NCBI GenBank assembly: GCA_022843845.1
Contig: JALHMW010000001.1
Span: 1-64,000, forward strand
DNA: 64,000 nucleotides
From: Archangium sp.
GTDB lineage: Bacteria; Myxococcota; Myxococcia; Myxococcales; Myxococcaceae
Reading direction: 5' to 3'
Shown: positions 20,007 to 31,031 of the stretch, piece after piece
Layout of the letters: every line of letters starts with the position of its first letter
Position numbering within the stretch: position 1 is the stretch's first letter
Translations under genes and position numbers: made by a program
The notes under the pieces: model-generated
What the model saw: only the letters and a program-made list of their open reading frames with translations
Database searches by the model: none
Told to the model about the DNA's origin: nothing

Positions 20007-20366
20007 CTACCAGCCCTCTTTCGACTTCACCTCTTTGATGAGGCGTTCGATCTTGTCGCCCTCTTCGAGCGAGCCGTCGAAGGTGAAGAAGACCTCGGGT
20101 GAGACGCGCAGCTGCACACGGGACGTCACCTCGCGGCGCACGTAGCCTTTGGCCGCCTCGAGCCCCTGCTTGGTCTTCAGCTTCTCTTCGTCGGTGCCGA
20201 TCATCGAGTAGTACACCTGCGCGACGCGCAGATCGGGCGACACCTTCACGCCGGTGATGGTGATGAAGCCGATGCGCGGGTCGTGCAGATCGCCGCGAAT
20301 CAGCATGTCGGCGACCGCCGCCTGAATCTCCTGCCCCACACGCTCCGGCCTGACCTTCGATGCCAT
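20007..20366 (-). CDS. rbfA: 30S ribosome-binding factor RbfA
   Basis: The 119-residue protein is a KH-fold factor needed for late 30S maturation. It shows [17 protein letters not shown] at the N-terminus and the [18 protein letters not shown] core typical of RbfA, and the later [19 protein letters not shown] stretch. It sits between the DUF503 gene (3-base gap) and truB, the standard position. Confidence 0.95.
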   Translation of the reverse strand: MASKVRPERVGQEIQAAVADMLIRGDLHDPRIGFITITGVKVSPDLRVAQVYYSMIGTDEEKLKTKQGLEAAKGYVRREVTSRVQLRVSPEVFFTFDGSLEEGDKIERLIKEVKSKEGW

Positions 20367-20369
20367 GTC

Positions 20370-20945
20370 CTACTCCTCGTCGCCGTCGTGCGAACGTTCC
20401 CACTCTCGCCGGTTCCGAAGGCTCCGCGCCAGCGCGCGGGCGTCTTCGAGCGAGAGGTTGGTGGGCGCTGACGGCCTCGGCGCCGTCGCCCTTGGGCCCT
20501 TGCGTGGAGCGGACGCCGAGGGCACCGGCGGCTGACCTGCGTGACGATCTTCCCAGTCGCCGAGGCCCTCGGCTTCGGCGAGCGAGCGCTCCCCTCGCGG
20601 AATGGTGAGGTTGGCGAGCTCGTAGTCGTCGTTGCCGCCGCGCGCGAAGAGCTGATCACCGAACGCGAGAATCTCCATCTCCCGGTGCGCGACCGGCGCG
20701 ACGTACATGTCCTCGATGTACTGGAGGATCTTGTCCATCATCTCGTTCACGTGGCGGCGATCGTTGCCCACCACCGCGAGCGCGATGACCCCGCGCGTGT
20801 ACACGTCGTTGTCGTCGACCTCGGCGACCGCGACGTTGAACTTGGCCTTCACCCGGTCGGTGACGCGGCGGAGCACCTGGCGCTTGCCCTTGAGCGAGCC
20901 CGCCGCGGGGATGTCGATGGTCACTCGGGCGACGCAGACGAACAT
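20370..20945 (-). CDS. DUF503 (YlxP-like) protein with long C-terminal extension
   Basis: Residues 1-95 match DUF503/YlxP: MFVCVARVTIDIP, SLKGKRQVL and a NVAVAEVDDND core. This small protein is commonly found between infB and rbfA and is linked to ribosome or RNA work, but its function is not established. Here the protein is 191 residues, about twice the usual length. The extra half contains a FARGG/NLTIPRGE stretch, a Pro/Ala-rich linker and a charged helix (LSLEDARALARSLRNRREWE). The gene is followed by rbfA after 3 bases, so the extension is part of one continuous frame. Confidence 0.85.
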   Translation of the reverse strand: MFVCVARVTIDIPAAGSLKGKRQVLRRVTDRVKAKFNVAVAEVDDNDVYTRGVIALAVVGNDRRHVNEMMDKILQYIEDMYVAPVAHREMEILAFGDQLFARGGNDDYELANLTIPRGERSLAEAEGLGDWEDRHAGQPPVPSASAPRKGPRATAPRPSAPTNLSLEDARALARSLRNRREWERSHDGDEE

Positions 20946-21035
20946 GACGCACTCCAGAGAACAGCGACCTCGATGAGCCTGACGACGTGAGAGACAGGCG
21001 CCTCGACAGAAGGCGCCTACCCCAGAACACCAACG

Positions 21036-23879
21036 TCAGCTGAGGCTGGGCCGCGTCTCTTCGATCTCGAAGGCCTCGATCACGTCACCGGGCTGCAGCT
21101 CGTTGAAGCCGTCGATGCCGATACCGCACTCGAAGCCGACCGCGACCTCTTTCACGTCGTCCTTGAAGCGGCGCAGGCTGGCGATCTTGCCCTGGTAGAT
21201 CTGCTTGTTCGCGCGGAACAGCCGCAGGTACGAGTTGCGCCTGATGATGCCGTCGAGCACCGCCGAGCCGGCGATGGTGCCCAGCTTGGGCACGTTGAAG
21301 AGGTTGCGGACCTCGGCCTTGCCCAGCTTCTTCTCGGTGCGAATGGGCTCGAGCAGGTCTTCCATGTGCTTGATGACCACCTCGAGCAGCTCATAGATGA
21401 TGCCGTAGGTGTCCCACTTCACGCCGAGGTGCTTGGCGGCCGCCTCGGCGCCCGACTCGGGGCGGGAGTTGAAGCCGAACACCATCGCGCCGAACGCAGA
21501 CGCGTTGTTGATGTCGGTCTCGGTCATCATGCCGACGCCCTTCTGCACGATGGTGACCTTCACCTTCTTGGTCGAGAGCTTGTTGATGGCATCGGCCACG
21601 GCCTCGAGCGAACCCGAGACGTCGGCCTTGAGCACGATCTTGAGCTCCTTCTGCTCGGCGACCTTCTGCTTGGCGAGCAGGTCCTCGAGCGTCTCGCGCG
21701 ACGTCTTGCCGGCTTCGGCCTGGCGCGCCTTCAAGATGCGGTGATCGGCGATCTGCTTGGCGGCCTTCTCGTCGGCGACGATGTTGAAGAGATCGCCTGC
21801 CGTGGGGACGCCCGACATGCCGATGACCTCGGCGGAGTAGCCGGGCTTCACCTCGTCGATGGTCTGACCGCGGTCGTTGATCATCATGCGAATTCGACCG
21901 AAGTGCGCACCGCTGACGAGGGCGTCACCCTTGCGCAAGGTGCCTTCCTGCACGAGCACGGTCGCGATGGGCCCACGGCCCTTCTCGAGGCGGGCCTCCA
22001 GCACGACGCCCATGGCGGGCCGGCCGGCGTTGGCCTTGAGCTCGAGCACCTCGGACTGCAGCGCGAGGTTCTCGAGCAGCAGATCGAGGCCCAGGCGCGT
22101 CTTGGCCGACACGGGCACCATGATGACCTCGCCGCCCCAGTCTTCGGCGAGCAGGCCAGCGTCTGCGAGGTCCTTCTTCACGCGGTCGACGTTGGCGCCC
22201 GGCAGGTCCATCTTGTTGATGGCCACCACGATGGGCACTTCGGCCTTCTGCGCGTGCTGAATGGCTTCCTTCGTCTGCGGCATGACGCCGTCGTCGCCTG
22301 CGACGACCAGCACCACGACGTCGGTGACGTTCGCGCCGCGGGCACGCATGGCCGAGAAGGCCTCGTGGCCAGGCGTGTCGAGGAAGGTGATCTCACCGGC
22401 CGACGACTTCACCGTGTAGGCGCCGACGTGCTGGGTGATGCCACCGGCTTCGCCGCCAGCCACGTTCGCCTGGCGAATCGCGTCGAGCAGCGACGTCTTG
22501 CCGTGGTCGACGTGGCCCATGACGGTCACGACGGGCGGGCGCGAGGTGTAGTCCTCGGGCTTCTCTTCGACCTTCGGGAGGAAGTCTTCGACCTCGAAGC
22601 CGACCTTCTTCACGGTCCACCCGTAGTCGGCGGCGAGAATGCCAGCCGTCTCGGGGTCGACCATCTGGTTCGCGGTGGCCATCTTCCCGCCGGCCATCAT
22701 CTTCTTGATGATGTCCGAGGTCTTGATGCCCATGCGCTGCGACAGATCGCTCACGGCGATGCCGTCCTGCACCTTGATGACCTTCTTGTCCTCGGCCATC
22801 TGGGTGATGAGGGTCTTCTGACCCTTCTTGGTCGGCTTCTTCTTCTTGCCGCGCACGGGAATGGCGGTGCGGCCGAAGATGATCTCGCGAATGTCGGTGG
22901 TGCTGGTGGTCTCCTTGTCCTTCTCGCGCTTGCCCGTCCCGCGGCCGCGCTCCTTCTCGCGCGCGGTGGCCTCTTTCGAGCCCGGAGCGAACTGGTTGGG
23001 GACGACGCGGAAGACCTTCTCGTCACCCGCCGTCGCCTTGCGGCCCGGAGCCATCGGGTAGCGGCTCGCGGAGGGCGTCGTCGGCGTCACGCGCTTGACG
23101 GCGATGAGCGGGCGGCTGACGAGCACGGCCTGTGTCGCCGTCGGCACCAGCGACCGGGGCGGCATGATGGGCGTGGTCGGCCCGGTGGCGGTCGCGCCAG
23201 CCGGAATGGCGGGGCGAATGGTGACGCCCGGACGGGGCGCCGAGCTGCGCGGGGTGATGGCAACGCCAGAGCGCGGCTGGCCCGGCGTGAAGACGGTTCG
23301 AGCCACCGGCACGAAGACAGGCGGCGCCGCAGCGACGGGCGGCGCGACGCGAGGGGCCGACGCCGGAGCCGCAGCGATCGGCGCAGCGACGGGCAGGCGA
23401 GGCGCCGAGGCAGGAGGAGGAGGCAGCACAGTGGCGACGGGGCTCTGGGTGTCAGGGGGCACGTTCACGAGCGCGGGCGCAGCCACGGCCTCGACGGGCG
23501 CAGCGACGGGAGCCACAAGGGGCTCGACGGGCGCGGCGGCGACAGGCTCGGACGGCGGAGGAACGTGCGGCGCCGGCGGGCGGGCCGCGATCTCGGCAGG
23601 CGTGCTCGCATGCATCGTCGTGGTCTGCAGCGACTCACCGATGCGACGGCGCACGACGACGCCCTTGGGCGCCACCGCTGGCGGCGCGGCCCTGGGCTTG
23701 AGCTTGTCGACGACCTTCTTGACGGCCTCGCGGGCCTCGTCGTCATCGAGCGACGACGAGTGCGACTTCACGTCGTACCCCAGCCCGGCCAGCGTGGAGA
23801 CCATGGCCTTGTTGTCCAGCTCGATGCCGTGGTTGTCCTTCAACTCTTTTGCGATTTCATGAACGCGCTTCTTCGACAT
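21036..23879 (-). CDS. infB: Translation initiation factor IF-2
   Basis: The 947-residue GTPase places initiator tRNA on the 30S subunit. It has an IF2_N domain (residues 1-52), a long Ala/Pro/Val-rich linker (about 60-330), a second IF2_N-like region (about 360-410) and the GTPase core with G1 GHVDHGKTS near residue 454, DTPGHEAF and NKMD, followed by domains II-IV. The linker is unusually long and low-complexity, which is common in myxobacterial IF-2. It lies between ylxR (200-base gap, 23880-24079, nothing seen) and the DUF503 gene (90-base gap). Confidence 0.97.
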   Translation of the reverse strand: MSKKRVHEIAKELKDNHGIELDNKAMVSTLAGLGYDVKSHSSSLDDDEAREAVKKVVDKLKPRAAPPAVAPKGVVVRRRIGESLQTTTMHASTPAEIAARPPAPHVPPPSEPVAAAPVEPLVAPVAAPVEAVAAPALVNVPPDTQSPVATVLPPPPASAPRLPVAAPIAAAPASAPRVAPPVAAAPPVFVPVARTVFTPGQPRSGVAITPRSSAPRPGVTIRPAIPAGATATGPTTPIMPPRSLVPTATQAVLVSRPLIAVKRVTPTTPSASRYPMAPGRKATAGDEKVFRVVPNQFAPGSKEATAREKERGRGTGKREKDKETTSTTDIREIIFGRTAIPVRGKKKKPTKKGQKTLITQMAEDKKVIKVQDGIAVSDLSQRMGIKTSDIIKKMMAGGKMATANQMVDPETAGILAADYGWTVKKVGFEVEDFLPKVEEKPEDYTSRPPVVTVMGHVDHGKTSLLDAIRQANVAGGEAGGITQHVGAYTVKSSAGEITFLDTPGHEAFSAMRARGANVTDVVVLVVAGDDGVMPQTKEAIQHAQKAEVPIVVAINKMDLPGANVDRVKKDLADAGLLAEDWGGEVIMVPVSAKTRLGLDLLLENLALQSEVLELKANAGRPAMGVVLEARLEKGRGPIATVLVQEGTLRKGDALVSGAHFGRIRMMINDRGQTIDEVKPGYSAEVIGMSGVPTAGDLFNIVADEKAAKQIADHRILKARQAEAGKTSRETLEDLLAKQKVAEQKELKIVLKADVSGSLEAVADAINKLSTKKVKVTIVQKGVGMMTETDINNASAFGAMVFGFNSRPESGAEAAAKHLGVKWDTYGIIYELLEVVIKHMEDLLEPIRTEKKLGKAEVRNLFNVPKLGTIAGSAVLDGIIRRNSYLRLFRANKQIYQGKIASLRRFKDDVKEVAVGFECGIGIDGFNELQPGDVIEAFEIEETRPSLS

Positions 23880-24079
23880 TGGCGCCCCCGTACTTCAGAA
23901 GTGTGTAGGAAGAAAGGGCTCAAACCCTCTCTCACCGAACGTGTGAGTGTGACCTGAACGACACCCGCGGAACTGCGCGTGCCGAGTCGCTGCGAGACCT
24001 GTCGACTCGAGGGGGAGCAACGCGCTCCACGCCGTCGAGCCGTGATGGACGATGGGATTGGACTTCAGACTTCGTCGCT

Positions 24080-24348
24080 TCAGGGTTCTCGCAGGACTTC
24101 CTCCAGGGTGGGCACATCCAGCTCGACGGACTGCTTGAAGGCCCGCTGGAAGGCCTTCCTCTTCACGGCTGCCTTCAGGCAGCCCGGACCACAGAGATAT
24201 GCCCCCCTGCCAGGGGCGGTCTGTGCCGTGTCACTCACTGGCTGGTGCTTCGCGTTCAGCACCAGTCGATGGAGCAGCCCTTTGGGCTGCTTCTTCCCGC
24301 ACCCGAGGCACGTACGGACCGGCCCCGGCCTTTCGTCGGTTGGAACCG

Positions 24349-24352
<4 letters not shown>
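24080..24352 (-). CDS. ylxR: YlxR/DUF448 RNA-binding protein
   Basis: The 90-residue protein has the YlxR motif VRTCLGCGKKQPKGLLHRLV and the second motif GRGAYLCGPGCLKAAV with its two Cys. The family binds RNA; in Firmicutes the homologue RnpM modulates RNase P. It starts 4 bases inside the end of nusA (ATGA-type overlap at 24349-24352), so it is translationally coupled. The usual downstream L7Ae-like gene is absent here. Confidence 0.9.
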
Positions 24353-26019
<1,667 letters not shown>

Positions 26020-26079
26020 GTGAGACCTTTCGTTTCCACGGCCATCGGGTGATGGCCTGTATGTGCACTGCAGACCGAC

Positions 26080-26562
26080 TTACGAAAACTCGAACTCGAG
26101 GTTGGCCTTCGCGATGTCCTTGAGGGGAATCGTGAAGAGCCCGGCGCCATCGACGTCGACGGCCACTGCGTCGCCTGACACCTCTTTGAGAGCCCCCAGG
26201 AAGTTCTTCCGGGGCGGCTCGCCGAAGGGCCCGAACGTCTTGATGCGCACCTTCTGGCCGATGGCCTTCCGGTAGTGCTCGAGCTTCTTCAGTGGGCGAT
26301 TGACGCCGGGGCTCGAGACCTCGAGGGAGTACGCCTGGGGAATGAAGTCTTCCACGTCGAGCGCCGTGTCGACCGCGTGGCTGGCCGTCGAGCATTCTTC
26401 GACGCCGACCCCGCCCTTCGGGTTGTCGATGAAGAGGCGCAGAACCCACTCGCCGTGCTCACGCACGAACTCCACGTCGAGCAGCTCGAGGCCCTCGGCG
26501 GCGATGAGCGGCTCGCACACCTTCTGTGCTCGCGCTTCGATGGTCTGGTTCTTCTCGGCCAC
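26080..26562 (-). CDS. rimP: Ribosome maturation factor RimP
   Basis: This is the first gene of the operon. From a GTG at 26562 it codes for 160 residues with LELLDVEFVREHGEWVLRLF, then CSTASHAVDTALD and YSLEVSSPGVNRPL, the signature of RimP, which helps assemble the 30S head. The GTG start is preceded by GGAG at 9 bases. A longer frame opens at an ATG at 26631, but its extra 23 residues cover a strong hairpin and have no family match, so the GTG is preferred. Confidence 0.92.
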   Translation of the reverse strand: MAEKNQTIEARAQKVCEPLIAAEGLELLDVEFVREHGEWVLRLFIDNPKGGVGVEECSTASHAVDTALDVEDFIPQAYSLEVSSPGVNRPLKKLEHYRKAIGQKVRIKTFGPFGEPPRKNFLGALKEVSGDAVAVDVDGAGLFTIPLKDIAKANLEFEFS

Positions 26563-26594
26563 GGTGTTCGACTCCGGTTCGACTCCAGAAACGC

Positions 26595-26618
26595 AAAGTG
26601 GGCCAACCGGCCCACTTT
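26595..26618 (-). promoter_or_regulatory. Perfect hairpin in the leader of the rimP operon
   Basis: AAAGTGGGCC (26595-26604) and GGCCCACTTT (26609-26618) form a perfect 10-bp stem with a 4-base loop. It lies 33 bases upstream of the rimP GTG on the minus strand. It ends in three U after the stem (minus strand ...CCCACTTTGCGTTTC). It could be a leader attenuator or protein-binding hairpin of the nusA operon, or a terminator for transcripts entering from upstream. Confidence 0.45.
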
Positions 26619-26741
26619 CGAGACTGCGCAAAAGTGACGGCGCCTCCTACGACAGGAGGTGGGGGCATGTAAACCCGCACGCTCGAAGGCCCGACGCCAT
26701 CGACGGCGGGCCGGGCCGGAAAACACTGATAAAACGAGCCT

Positions 26742-27554
26742 ATGAGCCTCCCTCCCCAGGTGATCGCCGCCGTTCAGATGACCAGCGGGGCCGACAAGGC
26801 CGAGAACGTGGCGAAGGCGACGGCCCTCATCCGGCGCGCGGCCAGCCGGGGCGCGTCGTTCGTCGGGGTGCCAGAGAACTTCGCGTGGATGGGCCCCGAG
26901 GCGGAGCGCGATCAGAACGCCGAGACGCTCGAGGGCCCGGCGCTCGCGACGATGCAGGCGCTGGCCAGGGAGCTCGGCATCACGCTCCTGGCCGGCTCGG
27001 TGCTCGAGGCGGGGGCGCCGGGAGGCCGCCTCTTCAACACCTCGGTGCTGTTCGGGCCTGACGGCGCGCGGCTGGGAGTGTACCGCAAGATGCACCTCTT
27101 CGACGTCGAGGTGGGTGACGGCCAGACGTACCGGGAGTCGTCAGCCGTCGCGCCGGGTACCGAGGTCGTGGTGGCGAACGCGCCGCTGGGCAAGGTCGGG
27201 CTGTCGGTCTGCTACGACCTTCGCTTCCCGGAGCTCTACCGGAAGCACTCCGAAGCCGGCGCCGTGCTGCTCACCGTGCCCGCCGCGTTCACGCTGGCGA
27301 CGGGGAAGGATCACTGGGAGGTGCTGCTCCGCGCGCGCGCCATCGAGAACCAGGCGTACGTCATCGCGCCGGCGCAGCAGGGCCGGCACCCGAAAGATCG
27401 AATGACGTGGGGCCACGCGATGATCGTCGACCCGTGGGGCCTGGTGACGGCGCGTGCGAGTGAAGGTGAAGGGCTGGCGATGGCCGAGTTCGATCACGCC
27501 CTGCTTGCCCGGCTCAGAAAGTCGCTGCCCGCCCTCAATCACCGTCGGCTCTGA
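26742..27554 (+). CDS. Carbon-nitrogen hydrolase (nitrilase superfamily, Nit-like amidase)
   Basis: The 270-residue protein has the nitrilase catalytic triad: Glu45 (VPENF), Lys116 (YRKMHLFD) and Cys157 (SVCYDLRFPE). The YRKxHLFD and VCYDxRFPELYR motifs place it near the Nit1/Nit2 branch, whose members remove amide groups from deaminated glutathione or omega-amides, a metabolite-repair role. Cytoplasmic, no signal. It is divergent from rimP with 179 bases between the two starts. Confidence 0.9.
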   Translation: MSLPPQVIAAVQMTSGADKAENVAKATALIRRAASRGASFVGVPENFAWMGPEAERDQNAETLEGPALATMQALARELGITLLAGSVLEAGAPGGRLFNTSVLFGPDGARLGVYRKMHLFDVEVGDGQTYRESSAVAPGTEVVVANAPLGKVGLSVCYDLRFPELYRKHSEAGAVLLTVPAAFTLATGKDHWEVLLRARAIENQAYVIAPAQQGRHPKDRMTWGHAMIVDPWGLVTARASEGEGLAMAEFDHALLARLRKSLPALNHRRL

Positions 27555-27740
27555 TTCTTCGGCATCTGACGACACGCGAAAACCACTTTCAAGAAAGGCC
27601 AGGGCGCACCACCGGAGCCCGGTTCCAAGCGTAAGGCCGACCACCACGCCCGCCTGCACCCGGGCGAAGTGCGTAGTGGTGACTGGGGTGTACAGGAACG
27701 CGCGCGCTCGGGACGCCCGTGGAGGTCTCCAGGCCTTTCA

Positions 27741-27845
27741 CACGTCGAGGGCGCGAATGCTCCAACACAGACGATTTCCTACGTTCGTGACGCCAACGGT
27801 GTCCTCGTCGAATTGTGCAGTCCCGTGAGCGCGAAGGCGCTGTGA
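27741..27845 (+). pseudogene. Possible 3' remnant of a VOC/glyoxalase-fold protein
   Basis: The 323 bases between the nitrilase stop and the PilZ gene hold no intact gene. One frame ending in TGA at 27843-27845 reads TISYVRDANGVLVELCSPVS at its end. The pattern aromatic-x-RDxxGxLxELC is that of the last strands of the vicinal oxygen chelate fold, with the metal-binding Glu in VEL. The upstream part of the frame (back to a TGA at 27567) shows no clear VOC similarity and has no start. This is most likely the tail of a decayed gene; only about 25 residues support it. Confidence 0.33.
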
Positions 27846-27877
27846 GTGGGTACGTTCGAGCGCGGTGACACCCTGAG

Positions 27878-28762
27878 TCAGCGCTCCGGTGCGGGCCGAG
27901 TCATCGCCAACCGGACAGCTTCGACGACGGCTGCAGCCGACGCGGGTCTTTTGACGAAGCCGACGACCTCTCGGCTCGCCAACCAGCCCATCAAGGCCTC
28001 AGGCCCACTGGCGTTGATGCAAACGACAGGAATCGCTGGCAGCCCCGAAAGCGCCTTTTGCGCCAGCCCTGCTTCCACCGCGGCGATCGCGGGCGCCGAG
28101 GTGCCAGGGGCCCGCTCTGTCATGCCGCGCAACCCCATGTGGTCGAGCAACTCCAGAATGAGCGGCACCATCGCGGTGTCGTTGAGCTGAACCAGGACAC
28201 CAGGGCGTGAGTCGACGGGAGGGCGCTGCGGCGCCTGTGGTGCGGGCAACGGCGTCGCCATGGCAGGTGAGGGCTCGCGCCTGGGGCCGAGCGCCGAACG
28301 CACTCGACTGAGCAGCGATTCGTCGGTCAGCAAGTGGTCTTTCAGACGGCTCGATTCAGACGCACCCAGCTGCCCGAATGAGACGCCTGCGGTGTTTCCG
28401 CGCACCCAGATGACCATTCCTGCCACCCGGAGCGGTTGTGCTCCGTCTGGCAGGTGGACCTCGAGCTGAAGCGCTTCGCCCACGGTCAGCGGTTGGTGGG
28501 TGGTGATGGCGACTCCGCCGCTCGCGATGTCCTTGCTGTAGGACTGCGTGACGGCTTCTTTGCTGGTGAACGTCACCTGAAGCGTTTGGACGACGCGTGC
28601 AGGACGCACGGGGTGCTTGTCGCCCTCGCGGGGAAGCGAGCCGAGCTCGAGCAGCACGTCGCGAACCAGCGCGAGGCGTTGCGTCTCGTCTGCAGTGAGA
28701 GGGCGGCTCCGAGCGGCGTGCTGGAGCGACTGGTACTCGGTGAGTGGAGAGCGCTGAGCCAA
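27878..28762 (-). CDS. PilZ domain protein with degenerate receiver domain
   Basis: From a TTG at 28762 the protein has 294 residues. Residues about 50-165 form a PilZ-like domain with SKDIASGGVAI (the D/NxSxxG c-di-GMP motif) and GVSFG. The first RxxxR motif is not clear, so c-di-GMP binding is uncertain. After a Pro-rich linker (about 175-195), the last 105 residues look like a CheY-type receiver (ending GFVKRPASAAAVVEAVRLAM, with the conserved Lys) but the phospho-acceptor Asp is missing. A longer frame begins at 28894 but would overlap the previous gene by 95 bases. It is last in a three-gene minus-strand group. Confidence 0.65.
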   Translation of the reverse strand: MAQRSPLTEYQSLQHAARSRPLTADETQRLALVRDVLLELGSLPREGDKHPVRPARVVQTLQVTFTSKEAVTQSYSKDIASGGVAITTHQPLTVGEALQLEVHLPDGAQPLRVAGMVIWVRGNTAGVSFGQLGASESSRLKDHLLTDESLLSRVRSALGPRREPSPAMATPLPAPQAPQRPPVDSRPGVLVQLNDTAMVPLILELLDHMGLRGMTERAPGTSAPAIAAVEAGLAQKALSGLPAIPVVCINASGPEALMGWLASREVVGFVKRPASAAAVVEAVRLAMTRPAPER

Positions 28763-28799
28763 GGTGGGTACTCTCTCAAATTCAGGGCGCTCGTGGAGT

Positions 28800-29531
28800 T
28801 CAGAACACCAGCCAGCCGAAACGAGGCTTGCTGAACGGAGAGAACGGCGACTCGATTCGGCCCAGGGCCGACGCCTTCGACCCGAGCGACTCAAGGTGCT
28901 GCCGCTGGAGCCCGGCCTCGGCCTCTCCCTGGTTCACGATCAAGAGAACGCCGCCAGGAACGAGGCGCTGCGTCACGTGGCGGAGCATCTCGAGCGGCGC
29001 GAGGAATCGGCTGGGCAACCCCCACGCCTCGAGCGGCGCGGGCGTGAGAAACGGAAGCCACCAGGTCACCACGGCGTACATCCCTTCGAGGGTCCGCACG
29101 TCGCCTGCGATGAAGCGGCAGTCTGGGAACGCGCGCGCCATGCGTTCGCCGTAGACCCGGCGGGTGCTGCCCCAGAGGTAGCGCCGGTGCGCGTCGAGCT
29201 CGACGGCATCACACCCGCGACGCGTCGCCGTCGCCAGCCCAGGCAGCATCGCGCCGTTCTTCGCGCCGACGTCGAGGGCTCGCCCCGCAGGCAACGACTT
29301 CGGGAGCAGCCGATCGAGCACGTCGAGAACGTAGAGGCTCTCGCGCCAGTCCTGGCGGTTGCAGAACCGGCTCCAGGCCGACAGATCGTAGCGTGTGCTG
29401 AGATCGTCGAGCCGCGCGACGGCAGAACACGACGCACGCACCTGCTCGAACGAGACCACCCGCTTGAAGGGGGGCAGCGACCACTGCACCGCGGCGCGCG
29501 CGCGAAAGGCGAACTCAGAGAACAACCCCAC
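28800..29531 (-). CDS. SAM-dependent methyltransferase-like protein
   Basis: The 243-residue protein has a Rossmann-type core: ALDVGAKNGAMLPGLATA (residues about 83-100, motif I), CDAVELDAHR (motif II acidic end), and FIAGDVRTLEG. These suit a class I SAM-binding fold, though the DVGAKNG loop is unusual. Substrate unknown. It begins 7 bases after the upstream gene's stop and is probably cotranscribed with it and with the PilZ gene. Confidence 0.6.
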   Translation of the reverse strand: MGLFSEFAFRARAAVQWSLPPFKRVVSFEQVRASCSAVARLDDLSTRYDLSAWSRFCNRQDWRESLYVLDVLDRLLPKSLPAGRALDVGAKNGAMLPGLATATRRGCDAVELDAHRRYLWGSTRRVYGERMARAFPDCRFIAGDVRTLEGMYAVVTWWLPFLTPAPLEAWGLPSRFLAPLEMLRHVTQRLVPGGVLLIVNQGEAEAGLQRQHLESLGSKASALGRIESPFSPFSKPRFGWLVF

Positions 29532-29538
29532 GCCGCGT

Positions 29539-30126
29539 TCAGCCTTGCGCGGGGCGCAGCGACGACGGTGACGACGAGAACGGTTGGTTCAAGCGCGACT
29601 CGAGCGGCGCGGCTTCACTGCAGGCTGCCGTCCACAACGCCGCCAGGCCGTCGGGCGAAGGGCACACGTCAGGCGAGCGCTTGAGCTTCTTCGACTGGTC
29701 GGCGAGCAGCACGCGACGCACGGCCACGCCAGAGGGCTGAACATCGAAGGGCGCGGTCGTCGTCAATCGGCACACGCGCACGCAGTAGGCGAGCAGGCGC
29801 AGCGCGTCCTTCAGGATCGCGTCTCGGAGCTCGGGCGGCATGGTGCCGTCGTAGCTGACGCCCAGGTGGTGCTCGATGCCGTTGGGCAGCGTCGTCACGT
29901 GGTAGGTGATGAGCCACGTCATGAAGAGCTCGTGACGCAGCTGGGTGTTCTGCTTCTGGCCGACGCCGACGGTGCTGAGCGCTTCGATCGTGCGCCCCTG
30001 AACGTCGAGGCACACCTTCGCCAACTGCGTCAGCTGCTCCGGTGTCAGAGAAAGCTCGGCCCGCTTCTTCGATGAGAAGGGTATCTTCGATCGCCAGTCC
30101 ATGAATCTCAGGCCCCCCAGAGGCAT
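29539..30126 (-). CDS. Conserved-looking hypothetical protein
   Basis: I do not recognise the family. From the ATG at 30126 (AAGG nine bases upstream) it has 195 residues, mostly predicted helix, soluble, with Cys pairs in LLAYCVRVCRL and a Ser/Pro-rich, likely disordered C-terminus. It has no signal peptide. It is the first gene of a minus-strand set with the methyltransferase-like and PilZ genes and is divergent from the lipoprotein at 30267. Confidence 0.55.
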   Translation of the reverse strand: MPLGGLRFMDWRSKIPFSSKKRAELSLTPEQLTQLAKVCLDVQGRTIEALSTVGVGQKQNTQLRHELFMTWLITYHVTTLPNGIEHHLGVSYDGTMPPELRDAILKDALRLLAYCVRVCRLTTTAPFDVQPSGVAVRRVLLADQSKKLKRSPDVCPSPDGLAALWTAACSEAAPLESRLNQPFSSSPSSLRPAQG

Positions 30127-30266
30127 GAAGCGTACCTTGCGCCAGTGAGCACGCGACTGACAAGAGGCTGGAACATTCCGCTCTCGATACACACGCCGAA
30201 ATGCCAGACAAGTCTCTCTGCAGGCCGGCCACCACTGCGGCGGAATCGGGCATATACGGAGCCCTG

Positions 30267-31031
30267 ATGAAGCTGGTCTGGACCCTCGTCTGCGCCATTC
30301 ACTGCCTGGGGTGCGCCACTGCTCACCTCATCGGGGAGCGCGCGCCGCGAGATCCTGTCGAGGCCGGCCCGCCCCGGGTCGTGGTGATCGAGCCGCTCTT
30401 CGATCGCGCCGAGTGGAAGACGTCGACGCGCACCGACCTCGTCGACACGAGCGGCCTGGGCTCCGCGTTGGGGCAGGCGCCAGTCGTCGTCACCCGCACA
30501 GTGACTGAGAAGCCGCTGTTTGCGCGGCCGCCGATCATGGTCGCGATTCACGAGCGTCTGCTGCCGGCCATCGCAGCCCTGCGCCCCCACTGGACGGTGC
30601 TGGCTCCTGGCGCCGCGCCGACCGTCACGAGGAGCGCCGTCGTCGTTCGCACCGTCATCGACAAGAACGAGATCGTTCAGAGCGATCGCACGCTGAAGAA
30701 CACGGCCTTCGCCTTCGGACTGGTGCTGTTGCCGCTCCAAATCCTGGCCGCCTTTCCGGTCGAGGAGACCGAGCGCGTGTCGGGGCTCCTCGAGAAGGTG
30801 TCGGTGGACCCGAAGGCGTTACAGCAGCGGCTGGTGAAGTACGCGACCCAGCCGGACTTCGCGGTGAACTTCACCGGGCTTTCGCCGAAGCGGCAGCCGT
30901 TCGCGCTCGACGTCGAATACGAAGAGGGCCTGTTCGCCGACGAGACGCCCAGGCCGGGAGTCCTCGTCGAAGGGTTCGTCGAGAAGCTCGCCTTTGCCAT
31001 CGTCAGTTTCATCGAAGAGGAGTCGCCGTGA
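30267..31031 (+). CDS. Putative lipoprotein of unknown function
   Basis: The 254-residue protein starts MKLVWTLVCAIHCLGC, a signal peptide with a weak lipobox (CLGC, Cys16). An ATG further up at 30201 is in frame but would bury the signal. Residues about 35-135 form an alpha/beta-looking region (RVVVIEPLFD, VVVTRTVTEKP). A hydrophobic segment AFAFGLVLLPLQILAAF follows, then a hydrophilic tail. No family recognised. Its TGA overlaps the GTG of the DUF971 gene, so the two are coupled. Confidence 0.6.
   Translation: MKLVWTLVCAIHCLGCATAHLIGERAPRDPVEAGPPRVVVIEPLFDRAEWKTSTRTDLVDTSGLGSALGQAPVVVTRTVTEKPLFARPPIMVAIHERLLPAIAALRPHWTVLAPGAAPTVTRSAVVVRTVIDKNEIVQSDRTLKNTAFAFGLVLLPLQILAAFPVEETERVSGLLEKVSVDPKALQQRLVKYATQPDFAVNFTGLSPKRQPFALDVEYEEGLFADETPRPGVLVEGFVEKLAFAIVSFIEEESP

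Noticed and set aside
21366-23957. 863-codon plus-strand frame opposite infB
   Set aside because: Shadow of IF-2; Leu/His/Arg/Gly-rich with no family features.
26560-26590. T-arm-like sequence (GGTTCGACTCC) on the plus strand upstream of rimP
   Set aside because: No acceptor stem, D arm or anticodon arm can be built around it, and most of it lies in the rimP 5' end.
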